From the NCBI RefSeq assembly GCF_000974365.1, contig NZ_BAZW01000002.1, positions 62,001 to 126,000 on the forward strand: DNA of 64,000 nucleotides, in the 5' to 3' direction. The notes under the pieces are model-generated. The model saw only the letters and a program-made list of their open reading frames with translations, was not told the DNA's origin and ran no database searches. The first letter of the stretch is position 1, and the number at the start of each line of letters is the position of its first letter. The translations under genes were made by a program, and so were the position numbers. Source of the stretch: Geofilum rubicundum JCM 15548. Lineage in GTDB: Bacteria > Bacteroidota > Bacteroidia > Bacteroidales > Marinilabiliaceae. Shown piece after piece: positions 1-8,582 of this stretch.

Positions 1-341
1 TCGAAGTTATAGCGGCAAAGCAAGTAGGCGTCGGAAAATAAAACCCAAATGTCGCCTATGGTATCGGCGTACACCTGCAAAATTCGGTTGTTTATGAGGG
101 AAGTGCTGTCGCTTTCATCCGGGTGATAAATGGTAAAATCGTAACCATCATAGCGACAAAGACCGTTCCACGTGCCAAACCACATAAACCCATAGCGGTC
201 CTCGGCAATGCCCATGACACCGTTTTGAGCCAGACCGTCGTTGACGGTCAGGTGGTTAAAGCGTAGCACCTTTGCTTTTGTCGGAAACAGGCCTGCGGCA
301 AAGATTAGAATGGTGGCACACAGCACAAGACTTTTTGACAT
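1..341 (-). CDS. Hybrid two-component system regulator, N-terminal part (cut by window edge)
   Basis: The reverse strand opens at an ATG with a signal peptide (MSKSLVLCATILIFAAGLF) and then reads LTVNDGLAQNGVMGIAEDR, followed by GFMWFGTWNGLCRYDGYDF. This is the hallmark start of the periplasmic beta-propeller (Reg_prop repeats) of Bacteroidota hybrid two-component systems, which join a glycan sensor, histidine kinase, receiver and AraC output domain in one inner-membrane protein. About 113 codons are visible and the rest lies left of the window. It lies downstream of, and in the same direction as, the PL11 lyase, so it probably senses rhamnogalacturonan fragments and controls that locus; this is inferred from position. 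Family assignment is fairly secure. The ligand is unknown. Confidence 0.85.
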   Translation of the reverse strand, partial: MSKSLVLCATILIFAAGLFPTKAKVLRFNHLTVNDGLAQNGVMGIAEDRYGFMWFGTWNGLCRYDGYDFTIYHPDESDSTSLINNRILQVYADTIGDIWVLFSDAYLLCRYNF

Positions 342-419
342 TGATTTTACCCTTAAAGTAATTCCAGCCTAAAGCTAATATTTTTTTCCTTAACGGAGGT
401 AGGGGTATTATATAGACAG

Positions 420-462
420 AAAGGGCAAACCCGCATGAATACTGGTCTGCCCTTTGTTTAAA
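420..462 (-). terminator. Stem-loop after the PL11 gene
   Basis: An eight-base stem AAAGGGCA/TGCCCTTT encloses a 20-base loop just beyond the stop of the lyase gene. There is no clear T-run on the minus strand, so it may be a weak terminator or only an mRNA-end hairpin. Confidence 0.4.
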
Positions 463-478
463 AAAAAGGATTGGACTT

Positions 479-3400
479 TTATTCCAAAACCACCTTGGTC
501 TGATATAGCTTTCCTTCCACCATCACCCACACGATGTAGAGACCCTTTTCAAGGGCGCTTAAATTGAGAGGAGCCTGGGCGACTCCTGTGTAAAAGGCGG
601 TCATCACCCGTTGACCCAGCAGGTTTTCTACCTGTACTTGGCTGTCTGCATTCACGCGTGGCAAGGTGAGCATGAAGTGACCTTTTCCCGGATTGGGATA
701 GATGTGGAGGCTTCTGTGGGAAGCCGGCTCTTCGAAAAGCGAAGTGGCCGCCTGAACCTTCACCGTTCCCTCTGAGGCAAAACTGCTTAAATCCCACATG
801 AGTCCCTCTCCGGGTGTTTGCGGCTCTATGGCCGCAAATTCACCTGTGATATTGGTGGCACTCGCAATTTTAAAGGACATGCCGGCTTCATAGGGGGACG
901 TGGTGACGTTTTCCATCACCAGCGTTCCATCGGCAGCTAAAGTGCCCGAGATGAACATGCGGTCGGCTCCCTCGTTGGTGGCATTGACCCGTACCTGCAA
1001 GCGTGCCCCGGATCTCATTTGTACGTCGGATAAGCGTATGGATGAACCGGCTGATGGATTCTCAACAGGATAGTGCCCGGTGTGCAGCGACCCGCCGGAT
1101 TCGATGGTGACGGTTCCCTGAATAAGGCCGTTTCCGCTCAAAAAGGCTCCATTTTTAACGATGACCCGTGAGGTCCCTGGTCCGTTGGAACTTCCGGCGA
1201 CCAAAACGCCACCTTCGCTGATGGTCAATGAGCCGCTGGATTCCAGCTTCGATGCGATGGTCATGGTTCCGCTTCCGGTCTTTTGAATATTTCCCCCGGT
1301 AATGGTACCACTGAAGGTGAAGTCCTCATTACGGCTGCCTAGCATCCAGAGACTGGCTCCCCATAAGCGCCCCGAACCGGTCAGCGCACCAATTGAAACG
1401 GTTTGGGTACGCATATCTTCAAAATATCCTTCATGGTGTAAGTCAAGCACGGCATTGGCATAGCCATGCGTGCTGAAATTGCGGAATGGGTTGCCGGTCA
1501 ACAGTTGAATGGTACCGCTGAAGTTGCTCCAGTTTCCTTCAAAATCCGATCGGATCCAGGGAACACTGACCCTTAGGGTACCGCTCCCTGTTAGCGTGTT
1601 GGCATAGGTGCAGCGACCATCTGTAAAAAGCGTTCCGGTTTGCCCTTCTTCCACCACCAGCGGGTAGCCCGAATAGCTATAAGAGCCTCCGCTGTCATGA
1701 TCCCGCAATATGCCCCCTTCAAAAATGACTTTTTTCCCGGGCAGGGCATGTTCACTGGTTAATTGAACCGTTCCCTCTTTTAATATAAGCTCAGAGAAGG
1801 TGTTGGCCTCCCTGAAAGCCAAATCGTGCGTGCCGGTTTTTGTAAGGTGCCCGTTCCCAATTATCAGCGCATTCCATTTGGCTGGGGCAGCTGTATGAAT
1901 GGTGGCGCCATTGGCCCCAATGGTCATGGCGCGCTCTGAGGTCGAAGCCTGCGCTATCCGCAGGGTGCCCCCGTTAATTTCAAGGAGCTGAGCATTGGTC
2001 GATACCCCGCCAATGGCCCCATTTCCATCAATGGCATTGGGCAGACTGTGCACTTCAAGTGTTCCTTCTTCTACCAGAATTTTTCCGGTAAAACTGTTGA
2101 CATTTTGCACCGATAACACACCGCTTCCATTTTTAGTTAAGGTGGTGTTACCTGCAATGGAGCCGCTTCCGCTTATTACAAAATCCTTGGTGTGGTTAAA
2201 GTCGAGCGATGCCGGTAGCAGGACTTCGGTTAAGTTCAGGGTTTCACTTTGGGCATCATCGTTGACCAGCACCCGGTCGCCCGTCACAAAATACGTGGCT
2301 GCCCCGTTGGCCAAAAAGTTTTCCGTCAGCGCCAAATCCCAATCACTGCTGATTTGTCCCACCCAACTGATATCCGCCGGAGCACGGGCTTCGCGTATGA
2401 CCAGACTGATGTTGCCATTGCTGGCTTCGAGGGAAGCAGGCAGGGCATCCATGCCCGCCAGTTCAATTTGACTCAGGTCAAATTGGGCCGTGCCTGAACA
2501 GGAAATTAACAAGTAGGTGCCGGCTGCCGGTTGAGCTTCAGTATCCAACCGAATGGTTATCACCGCTCCATCTGTGAGTGTCATATCCCCATCAACCGTT
2601 AAGGCATCATGGGTGACGGTTTCCGTTCCATTCAAATCAAACACCAGTTCGGCCTTTTCTTCCAGCATCAGGTTGTTTTGGATGGTCAGTTGTCCTGTGC
2701 TATTTTCGCCACCAACCATCAATTGGGCACCATGCCTTAAAGTCAATCCCCCTCCCAGTGTTCCATCCGCCGCCAATTGTCCGTGCCTATTCACCCAGAC
2801 AGGGCTGGAGGTGAGTTGACCACTCAGGTTCATTTGGCCGTCCCAAATTTCGGTGGGACCTGAATAGTCGTGCGTACCGTTCAGACGGAAAATCCCTGAA
2901 CCCTGTTTGGTCAGATTCATACTACCGGAAAGACTGGCGCTTTCTGCCTGAAGGTCCAATTCTCCGTAAGTGACCACACTGAGCGCACCCGGAGCTACGG
3001 TCTCGCTTAGGCTCACCGTTTCCTGGGCCAGTTCCTGTCCGCTAAAATGAATGTGGCTGCCATCTTCGTAGGCCAGCGCTGCGTCGTCTTTGTTCCAGTT
3101 GAGCGCGGTTTTGTCCCAGGTTCCGGTACCTTCATAGACCCATCGACCATTGGTCATGATGGGTGGTGGTGGCACAGTTATGCCCTCTGTCTCGCCTATA
3201 AAGAAGCTCGTGTGAGGAGGCTGGTTATAGCCCACATTTTGCCAGGCAATGGCCAGTCGGTATTGCCGGTCGTGCATCAAAGAGTAGATGCCGTGTTCAC
3301 TGGGATCAACCGTGGTGTAGATGCGTATTTTGGATGGATCGCTTGTCCGGTAGATCAATTCCTCCCGCCAGTCGCCCAACAAATCCGCCTGCAAGGCCGG

Positions 3401-4956
3401 ATTGCCCTTGGACCCATTGTTGGAGTGACCGCCAGGTGCGACAAAAACGGCCTGACCGGTTGTGGGTTTGGTAACGGTGGTATGGTCGAGCAGCTCACTG
3501 AGCAAATCACCATCCCAAAAGATGCGAAAGTTGACCGAAGTGGCCAATCCCAAATGATTTAAATCCTGTTTGGATGTGGCTGAATAGACGGGACTGCAAC
3601 CCCATACCTGTGCCCCTGATACTTCATTGGTCACATTGGCGGCCATGCAGCGCCCACAATCACTGTTCGATATGTGACGGATGATGATACCACCGTCGGA
3701 AGCGCCGTGGAGGACCGATCCGCCTTCACCTGATTCGAGACAGCGAAAGACTTCCAATCCTTTTCGATAGGGATCAAAATCGCTCACATGCATGGCATCC
3801 CCGTGTCCCAGTCGGTAGAATACAGCCCTGTGCCATCGTCGTCGATGGTGCAGGATCCAAAAATGATTTCATCCCGTCCGTCGCCATCCGCATCTGCCAC
3901 ACTCAGGTTGTGATTGCCCTGTCCGGCATAGGCGCCATTTCCAGGGGTATTGCTATCGAAAACCCAGCGGAGCGTTAGCTGGTTTCCGTCAAAATCATAG
4001 GCCGCCAATACGGCACGTGTGTAGTAGCCACGCGTCATGACCAAACTTGGTTTTTCACCGTCCAGATAGGCCACGGCCGCTAAAAAGCGGTCCACCCGGT
4101 TGCCATAACCATCTCCCCAGTCACTCACATTCCCGCGGGGAGGTTGATAGGCCACGGTGCTGAGTTCTTCTCCGGTGCGACCGCTAAAAACCGTCAGGTA
4201 TTCGGGACCACTGAGTATGTATCCGCCAGAATTTCGGTAATCGGCTGTATGATTGGCCAAGGCTGCCGGGCCCTTACTGATGAAGTTGCCCAATCCGTCC
4301 TTGGTGCCCGGGGCCGTTTTGCAGGCTATTTCGGCTATGCCGTCACCATCCAGATCATACACCATAAACTGGGTATAATGGGCGCCGGCCCGGATGTTTA
4401 ATCCCAGGTCAATGCGCCACAACTTTACTCCTTCAAGCGTATAGCCATCCAATAGCACGGGGGCGGTATACCCCGAATGAGAATTGTCTCTGGCCAGGGC
4501 TTCCCATTTAACCACCAGGTCAAGGGCCCCATCGTCGTTGAGATGCCCGGTGCTCATATCGCCCACCGTATAGCTGTAGCTTTCATTGGCCGGGGTTGTG
4601 CCGCCGGCAGGTAAGTCCAGACCAATTTCTTGATACTGGTTGGCCCAGACACTAACCGGATCCGAAGCAGCTTCTTCTATTTCATTGACTACCGGAGCCA
4701 CCGTATAGTTGCTCCCAATCGTTCCCTCTGTATCCACAAAATTGGACACCTCCAGCGGAAGGTCGTTCAGTTTTTGCCCGTTGCGATAAACATTATAAGT
4801 CGTTTGCTGCCATTCATCTCCAGGAATTCTCCAGCTCACAAAAACCCCGGAGGTGGTCTGCACAGCCACAAGACCGCGGTCGAGCTGCTCCATGGCATGC
4901 TGGGCAAATACCTGCCCTCCGATAAACACACAAATAATCAACAGTAAAGTCTTCAT
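479..4956 (-). CDS. Rhamnogalacturonan lyase, PL11 family, with beta-strand repeats and T9SS sorting domain (frameshifted)
   Basis: The first 390 codons (4956-3784) have a signal peptide and the PL11 propeller: LDRGLVAV, SWR, and calcium-site motifs DLDGDGIAEIACKTAPG and DADGDGRDEI. The frame breaks near 3811-3815: the other frame continues RLGHGDAMHVSDFDPYRKG, where the family has GLGHGDAMHV. One missing G explains it. The second part (3793-479) finishes PL11 in about 210 residues, then carries about 800 residues of autotransporter-type beta-strand repeats (for example LTKNGSGVLSV, TKTGTHDLAF) and ends with a type IX sorting domain (YPNPGKGHF, LLGQRV, GLYIVWV). PL11 enzymes cut rhamnogalacturonan I between rhamnose and galacturonate by beta-elimination; the usual size is about 600-800 residues, so the tail is an unusual addition that may hold the enzyme on the cell surface. 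Family call secure; the break is probably a sequencing error. Confidence 0.85.
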
Positions 4957-5217
4957 TGGAATCTGATTTATTGAAATTTACAGAATGTTTGCAATGATAC
5001 CAATTTCGTAGTTCTTACAGGATATCATATCGTACATTCTGCCATCAATACGTTCAGGGATGTTAAAATCTGGCTGTCTCTCTCCATGTGATTCGGATAC
5101 CTTGCGGAAAATCATCATCCTAAAGAATTAGTGTTTCGTTAACAATTTCTTTCCATCATTTTACCAAGGGACCTCTATTTTTACCTGCGCTAAATTTTTA
5201 AACTAAACCGACGATTT

Positions 5218-5739
5218 ATGAAAAATCTCAACATTTTAATTTTTCTTTTCTTTTTGGCCTTCAGTGCATCTGCCTTCTCGCAAGAAGAAAGTTTAAAGGC
5301 ATTTTATACAATCAACCTCATCCGCTATGTTGGTTGGAATGGCCATTCACTTGAAGGGGATTTTGTGATTGCGGTAGTTGGTAATTCCGAGGTGGCCAAG
5401 CAACTTCGGGCTTATTCCGATGGCAAGCGATTCGGACATCAGAATTATTTGATTAAGGAATACGACGAATTAGAAAAAGTTAATACTTGTCAGGTACTGT
5501 ATATTGGTAAAAACACTAAAGTATCCGGAGGACAAAGATATCTGCTGGAAAAAGCCCGGGCGGTGGGCTCTCTTATCATAGCGGAATCTGATGGCATGAT
5601 TAATAAAGGTGCTGCGGTGAATTTTGTTCTTAGAAATGAAGGTTTGCAGTTCGAGTTAAATGAAAGCAACGCTGGCTATGCCAATTTGCAATTCAGTTCA
5701 CGATTGGCATCAATGGCTGCTGCCATCGTTTTAAACTGA
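5218..5739 (+). CDS. YfiR-like (DUF4154) periplasmic protein
   Basis: A 173-residue protein with a clear signal peptide (ending SASAFSQ), then the DUF4154 pattern: early YVGW segment, a central strand IAVVGNSEVAKQL, LYIGKN, and the typical C-terminal stretch INKGAAVNFVLRNEGLQFE followed by SSRLASMA. YfiR proteins are small periplasmic regulators that in Proteobacteria inhibit a partner diguanylate cyclase; in Bacteroidota they usually stand beside sensor or PstS-like genes and their partner is unknown. Here the PstS-like gene follows 167 bp downstream on the same strand, with a stem-loop in between. No cyclase is present in the window, so the c-di-GMP link is not supported here. Confidence 0.75.
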   Translation: MKNLNILIFLFFLAFSASAFSQEESLKAFYTINLIRYVGWNGHSLEGDFVIAVVGNSEVAKQLRAYSDGKRFGHQNYLIKEYDELEKVNTCQVLYIGKNTKVSGGQRYLLEKARAVGSLIIAESDGMINKGAAVNFVLRNEGLQFELNESNAGYANLQFSSRLASMAAAIVLN

Positions 5740-5824
5740 TGGTTGATGTATTAGTATCAATTCGTTCAACTTCTCCCAGTAAGTAACAATCAATCTATTA
5801 ACCTGTTTTAAGTATGAAACGAAC

Positions 5825-5867
5825 ATGATTGCTGGGAAACACAAACAGGCATAAGTATAGCAATCAT
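5825..5867 (+). other. Stem-loop between the YfiR-like and PstS-like genes
   Basis: Nine-base perfect inverted repeat ATGATTGCT / AGCAATCAT with a 25-base loop, 40 bp before the PstS-like start. No T-run follows, so an intercistronic hairpin or operator is as likely as a terminator. Confidence 0.4.
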
Positions 5868-5906
5868 GGAGTTCCATACGACAACGAATAATTAACTTAT
5901 ATACGT

Positions 5907-7037
5907 ATGAAAAATGTAAGAAAATCAACATCGTATTCTATCATAAAGGGCTTTATAGCCATCTTCTGTTTTTACCTGTTCTTTGTGGCCTTAGATAAGC
6001 CGATGGCTCAAACCCAGCCAAGAGTTGATCTTTCAGGAGCCGGTGCCTCTTTTCCGGCACCGCTGATCGCTGCCATGGCAGAGCAATATGAGATGTTAAC
6101 CAAAGGGCGTGTGACTGTTCATTATGAGTCCGTTGGCTCAGGTAAAGGGATACAGCAGTTTATGGAGCAATCCGTTATGTTTGGCATGAGTGAGGCTTTT
6201 TTGTCGGACGAGAAGTCCCGGGCCGTAAAGGAAGCAAGTGGCAGTCAAGCCTTTAATTTACCCATTACCCTGGCCGATGTAGTGCCTACCTATCACTTAC
6301 CCGGAACAAGAAACGGGCTGGTTTTTAACTCAGATGTTCTCGTGGATATTTATCGGGGAAAAATATCCAGGTGGAACGATGATAGAATATTGGCCCTTAA
6401 TCCCCATATAAAAATCGACTCCTTACCTATAACGGTAGTCCACCGGTCAGATGGATCCGGAACCACCCATATTTGGACAAGCTATTTCACAAAAGTATCG
6501 GATGAATGGGCGGAACTTGTTGGCATGGGGACCAGCGTTAATTGGCCTGTTGGAATTGGGGGCAAAGGAAATGAAGGTGTGGCCCAGATTGTTTTGAATA
6601 CGCCCGGAGCCATTGGTTATAACAGCTTGGCCTATGCTTTGCTCAATAATATCTCTTATGGGTTTGTCATTAATTCCTCCGGTCATGTTATTGAGCCAAG
6701 CTTTGTCGCCACCACCGCCGCTGCTGATATCGATTTGCCCGATGATACCCGGATAAGTTTTACCAACACCTCTTCTCCCAATGGTTATCCGATAGCCGGA
6801 TTCACCTGGATGTTGGTTTATGAGCATTTAGATAAAAACAAGGCCCTCACCAATCAGGTTCAGGCGGAAGAGTTGGTCCGATTTCTTATTTGGTGTATGA
6901 CCGATGGCCAGGATTTGGCAGAGATGCTGGGCTATGCCCGTTTGTCAGAGGCCGCCATAGACAAAAACAGGCAGATGATTAAGCAGCTGAAATGGAAGGG
7001 GGAATTAATTGGAGCGGAGATTTTAGGTGGATTATAA
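5907..7037 (+). CDS. PstS-like phosphate-binding protein
   Basis: A 376-residue exported solute-binding protein. After an N-terminal hydrophobic segment (residues 13-30) it starts with the PstS signature GAGASFPAPL, then SVGSGKGIQQF, NLPITLADV and the phosphate-loop motif HRSDGSGTTHIW, followed by GNEGVAQIV and GAIGYNSLAYAL. PstS proteins bind phosphate in the periplasm and pass it to the PstCAB transporter. No pstCAB genes follow here, so this may be a lone phosphate (or related anion) binder working with the YfiR-like neighbour. A promoter search upstream gave only weak TTAACC-like matches. Family assignment secure; exact ligand inferred. Confidence 0.85.
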   Translation: MKNVRKSTSYSIIKGFIAIFCFYLFFVALDKPMAQTQPRVDLSGAGASFPAPLIAAMAEQYEMLTKGRVTVHYESVGSGKGIQQFMEQSVMFGMSEAFLSDEKSRAVKEASGSQAFNLPITLADVVPTYHLPGTRNGLVFNSDVLVDIYRGKISRWNDDRILALNPHIKIDSLPITVVHRSDGSGTTHIWTSYFTKVSDEWAELVGMGTSVNWPVGIGGKGNEGVAQIVLNTPGAIGYNSLAYALLNNISYGFVINSSGHVIEPSFVATTAAADIDLPDDTRISFTNTSSPNGYPIAGFTWMLVYEHLDKNKALTNQVQAEELVRFLIWCMTDGQDLAEMLGYARLSEAAIDKNRQMIKQLKWKGELIGAEILGGL

Positions 7038-7070
7038 GAGCAAAAGAAGGCCGTAATTCTTGACCATTGC

Positions 7071-7556
7071 TTATTTGCTTCCATCATCCAAACCAAATCT
7101 TTTCAAGATTTTTGGTGTAACCGATGGAGATTCTTTTACAGCTCCAATAATAAGCTCAAGATCGTCTTTCTTTATGGGTGAGAATGAATTCTTCCAATCA
7201 AATTGTTCTTTGAATTTCTCTATTTTTATGGGTTTTATGGAGCTACAATCAACGAAACTATTATGGCGGAGAAAATCATAATCAACTGCCGAAATCGGAT
7301 ATTGAAGGTCTTTTAAGCTATTGGGTAAATTACGATTGACTTTTGAATTAATTAGAAGGACCCCGATGATTATATCATTATCAAATCCAATGACAACAAA
7401 TAATTTATCCCTTGTGGTTTCTCCTGGATTTTTTGGAGTTACACCCTCTTCTATAGAAAGCGTCATCTTAAATACACGACCAATATCAAGCGCTTCCTTG
7501 ATTTGATTTTCTCTTTTTTCGCTATTATTTAAAAGGTCTCCAAGGGCAGGACTCAT
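7071..7556 (-). CDS. Putative toxin partner of the Panacea antitoxin
   Basis: A 161-residue protein whose start lies 2 bp after the stop of the Panacea-domain gene, so the two are almost certainly co-transcribed, antitoxin first. I do not recognise the family. Visible features are a core of alternating strands (KLFVVIGFDNDIIIGVLLINSK) that loosely recalls PemK/MazF-like small barrels, and a C-terminal helical part (DDLELIIGAVKESPSVTPK). Panacea proteins neutralise many unrelated toxins and the downstream small gene is normally the toxin; this role is inferred from that rule. There are no membrane segments, so it would act in the cytoplasm. Confidence 0.55.
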   Translation of the reverse strand: MSPALGDLLNNSEKRENQIKEALDIGRVFKMTLSIEEGVTPKNPGETTRDKLFVVIGFDNDIIIGVLLINSKVNRNLPNSLKDLQYPISAVDYDFLRHNSFVDCSSIKPIKIEKFKEQFDWKNSFSPIKKDDLELIIGAVKESPSVTPKILKRFGLDDGSK

Positions 7557-7558
7557 AA

Positions 7559-8119
7559 TTAACTTAAAATAGCGTCAATCTCTGATTGTTCCTTAATGTA
7601 TGCTGACATTTCATCACTTACTCCAGCAGCTCTGGCAATATCTAAAATATCCATTTTTGACGCTGGTTGTAGTTTCCATGCCTTATCCCATGCATAATCA
7701 TGCGATTTATCAGAAAGTTGTTTGAAAGACAGGTCTTTACTTTCTGCAATTGATTTATTCAGACAAACCACATCAGACTTAGATAATTCATCCATATCCG
7801 GGGCTTGTTTCCCATAAATAACGTAGTTTAAATCATCCTCTCCTCCAGCAATAATTGAGTTAGCCAGCTCCTTAATTTCGTCCGTTTGGAATGCATTGGC
7901 TTTACCCTGAGCCAATTTTACAGCGTCATAAATCTTTGAAGGAACAGGGCCATTCTGTAAAGCGTAAAATTCATCTTTGATTATTGGTCTGCCATATAAA
8001 GCAAGATGCTCTTTATTTGCGAAATACAATATTTTGAATGTACGCAGGATATCAACCCCCTCGAAAGCAGAAACAACATAGAGCAATGCAGCCTTTATTT
8101 TTAAAATGTCGTCATTCAT
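7559..8119 (-). CDS. Panacea-domain (DUF4065, SocA-like) antitoxin
   Basis: The protein has the Panacea/DUF4065 fold pattern: a helical start LLYVVSAFEGVDILRTFKIL, then YFANKEHLALYGRPI, and the signature EFYALQNGPVPSKIYD. An in-frame upstream ATG at 8161 would add 14 residues (MPICYTGNPRNHFA), but the family usually begins close to MNDDILKIKAAL, so I prefer 8119 (187 residues). Panacea proteins are antitoxins of type II systems (SocA of Caulobacter is an example) that bind and inactivate diverse partner toxins. The C-terminal 60 residues beyond the core probably contact the toxin. The gene lies directly before the putative toxin, with a 150-bp leader on the other side. Domain call is good; partner unknown. 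Confidence 0.8.
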   Translation of the reverse strand: MNDDILKIKAALLYVVSAFEGVDILRTFKILYFANKEHLALYGRPIIKDEFYALQNGPVPSKIYDAVKLAQGKANAFQTDEIKELANSIIAGGEDDLNYVIYGKQAPDMDELSKSDVVCLNKSIAESKDLSFKQLSDKSHDYAWDKAWKLQPASKMDILDIARAAGVSDEMSAYIKEQSEIDAILS

Positions 8120-8321
8120 AGCGAAGTGATTTCGGGGGTTACCTGTATAACATATAGGCAATCAATAGGTTTATTTTTAAACCTATTATTTTATTTTAGG
8201 TGTGCAAAAGTAATATAAAAATATTAATTCCTTTGCAGAATGCAAGTAGTCAGGCATATATTTAAGAAAACAATTTACTATCCTGTTTTTCTCTGGATGG
8301 TATCAATGAAAAAAATCTCTT

Positions 8322-8582
8322 CTATTTCTCTATAAATCTGGCAATGGTTTTCTCTTTCATCCGTGCTTTATCTATTTCATATTGAGATTGAAACTTCATC
8401 CAATAGGCTGCCGGAATTTCAAAAACTTCTTCAAGCAATATTGCTATATCGGCAGTAACGGGTCGCTTCCCTTTAATAATTTCATTTAAAAAGGATGCTT
8501 TTACACCGATTTCTTTTGCTAAGTCCTTTTGCTTTAAATCTGGTCTGGCTTTAAGTTCATCTTTTGACTCCTGCGCCTTCAC
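8322..8582 (-). pseudogene. HigA-like antitoxin, N-terminally truncated
   Basis: 86 codons of a HigA-type XRE helix-turn-helix: LKQKDLAKEIGVKASFLNEI, GKRPVTADIA, and the family tail YWMKFQSQYEIDKAR. The usual N-terminal HPGE(I/L)LxxEL segment is missing. The only start is a GTG at 8582, which directly follows, in the same frame, the TAA stop of the upstream T9SS gene; the missing N-terminus is therefore replaced by the end of that gene. No HigB toxin is visible on either side. It looks like the leftover of a toxin-antitoxin module cut by a rearrangement, though a short functional repressor made by translational coupling cannot be excluded. Confidence 0.6.
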
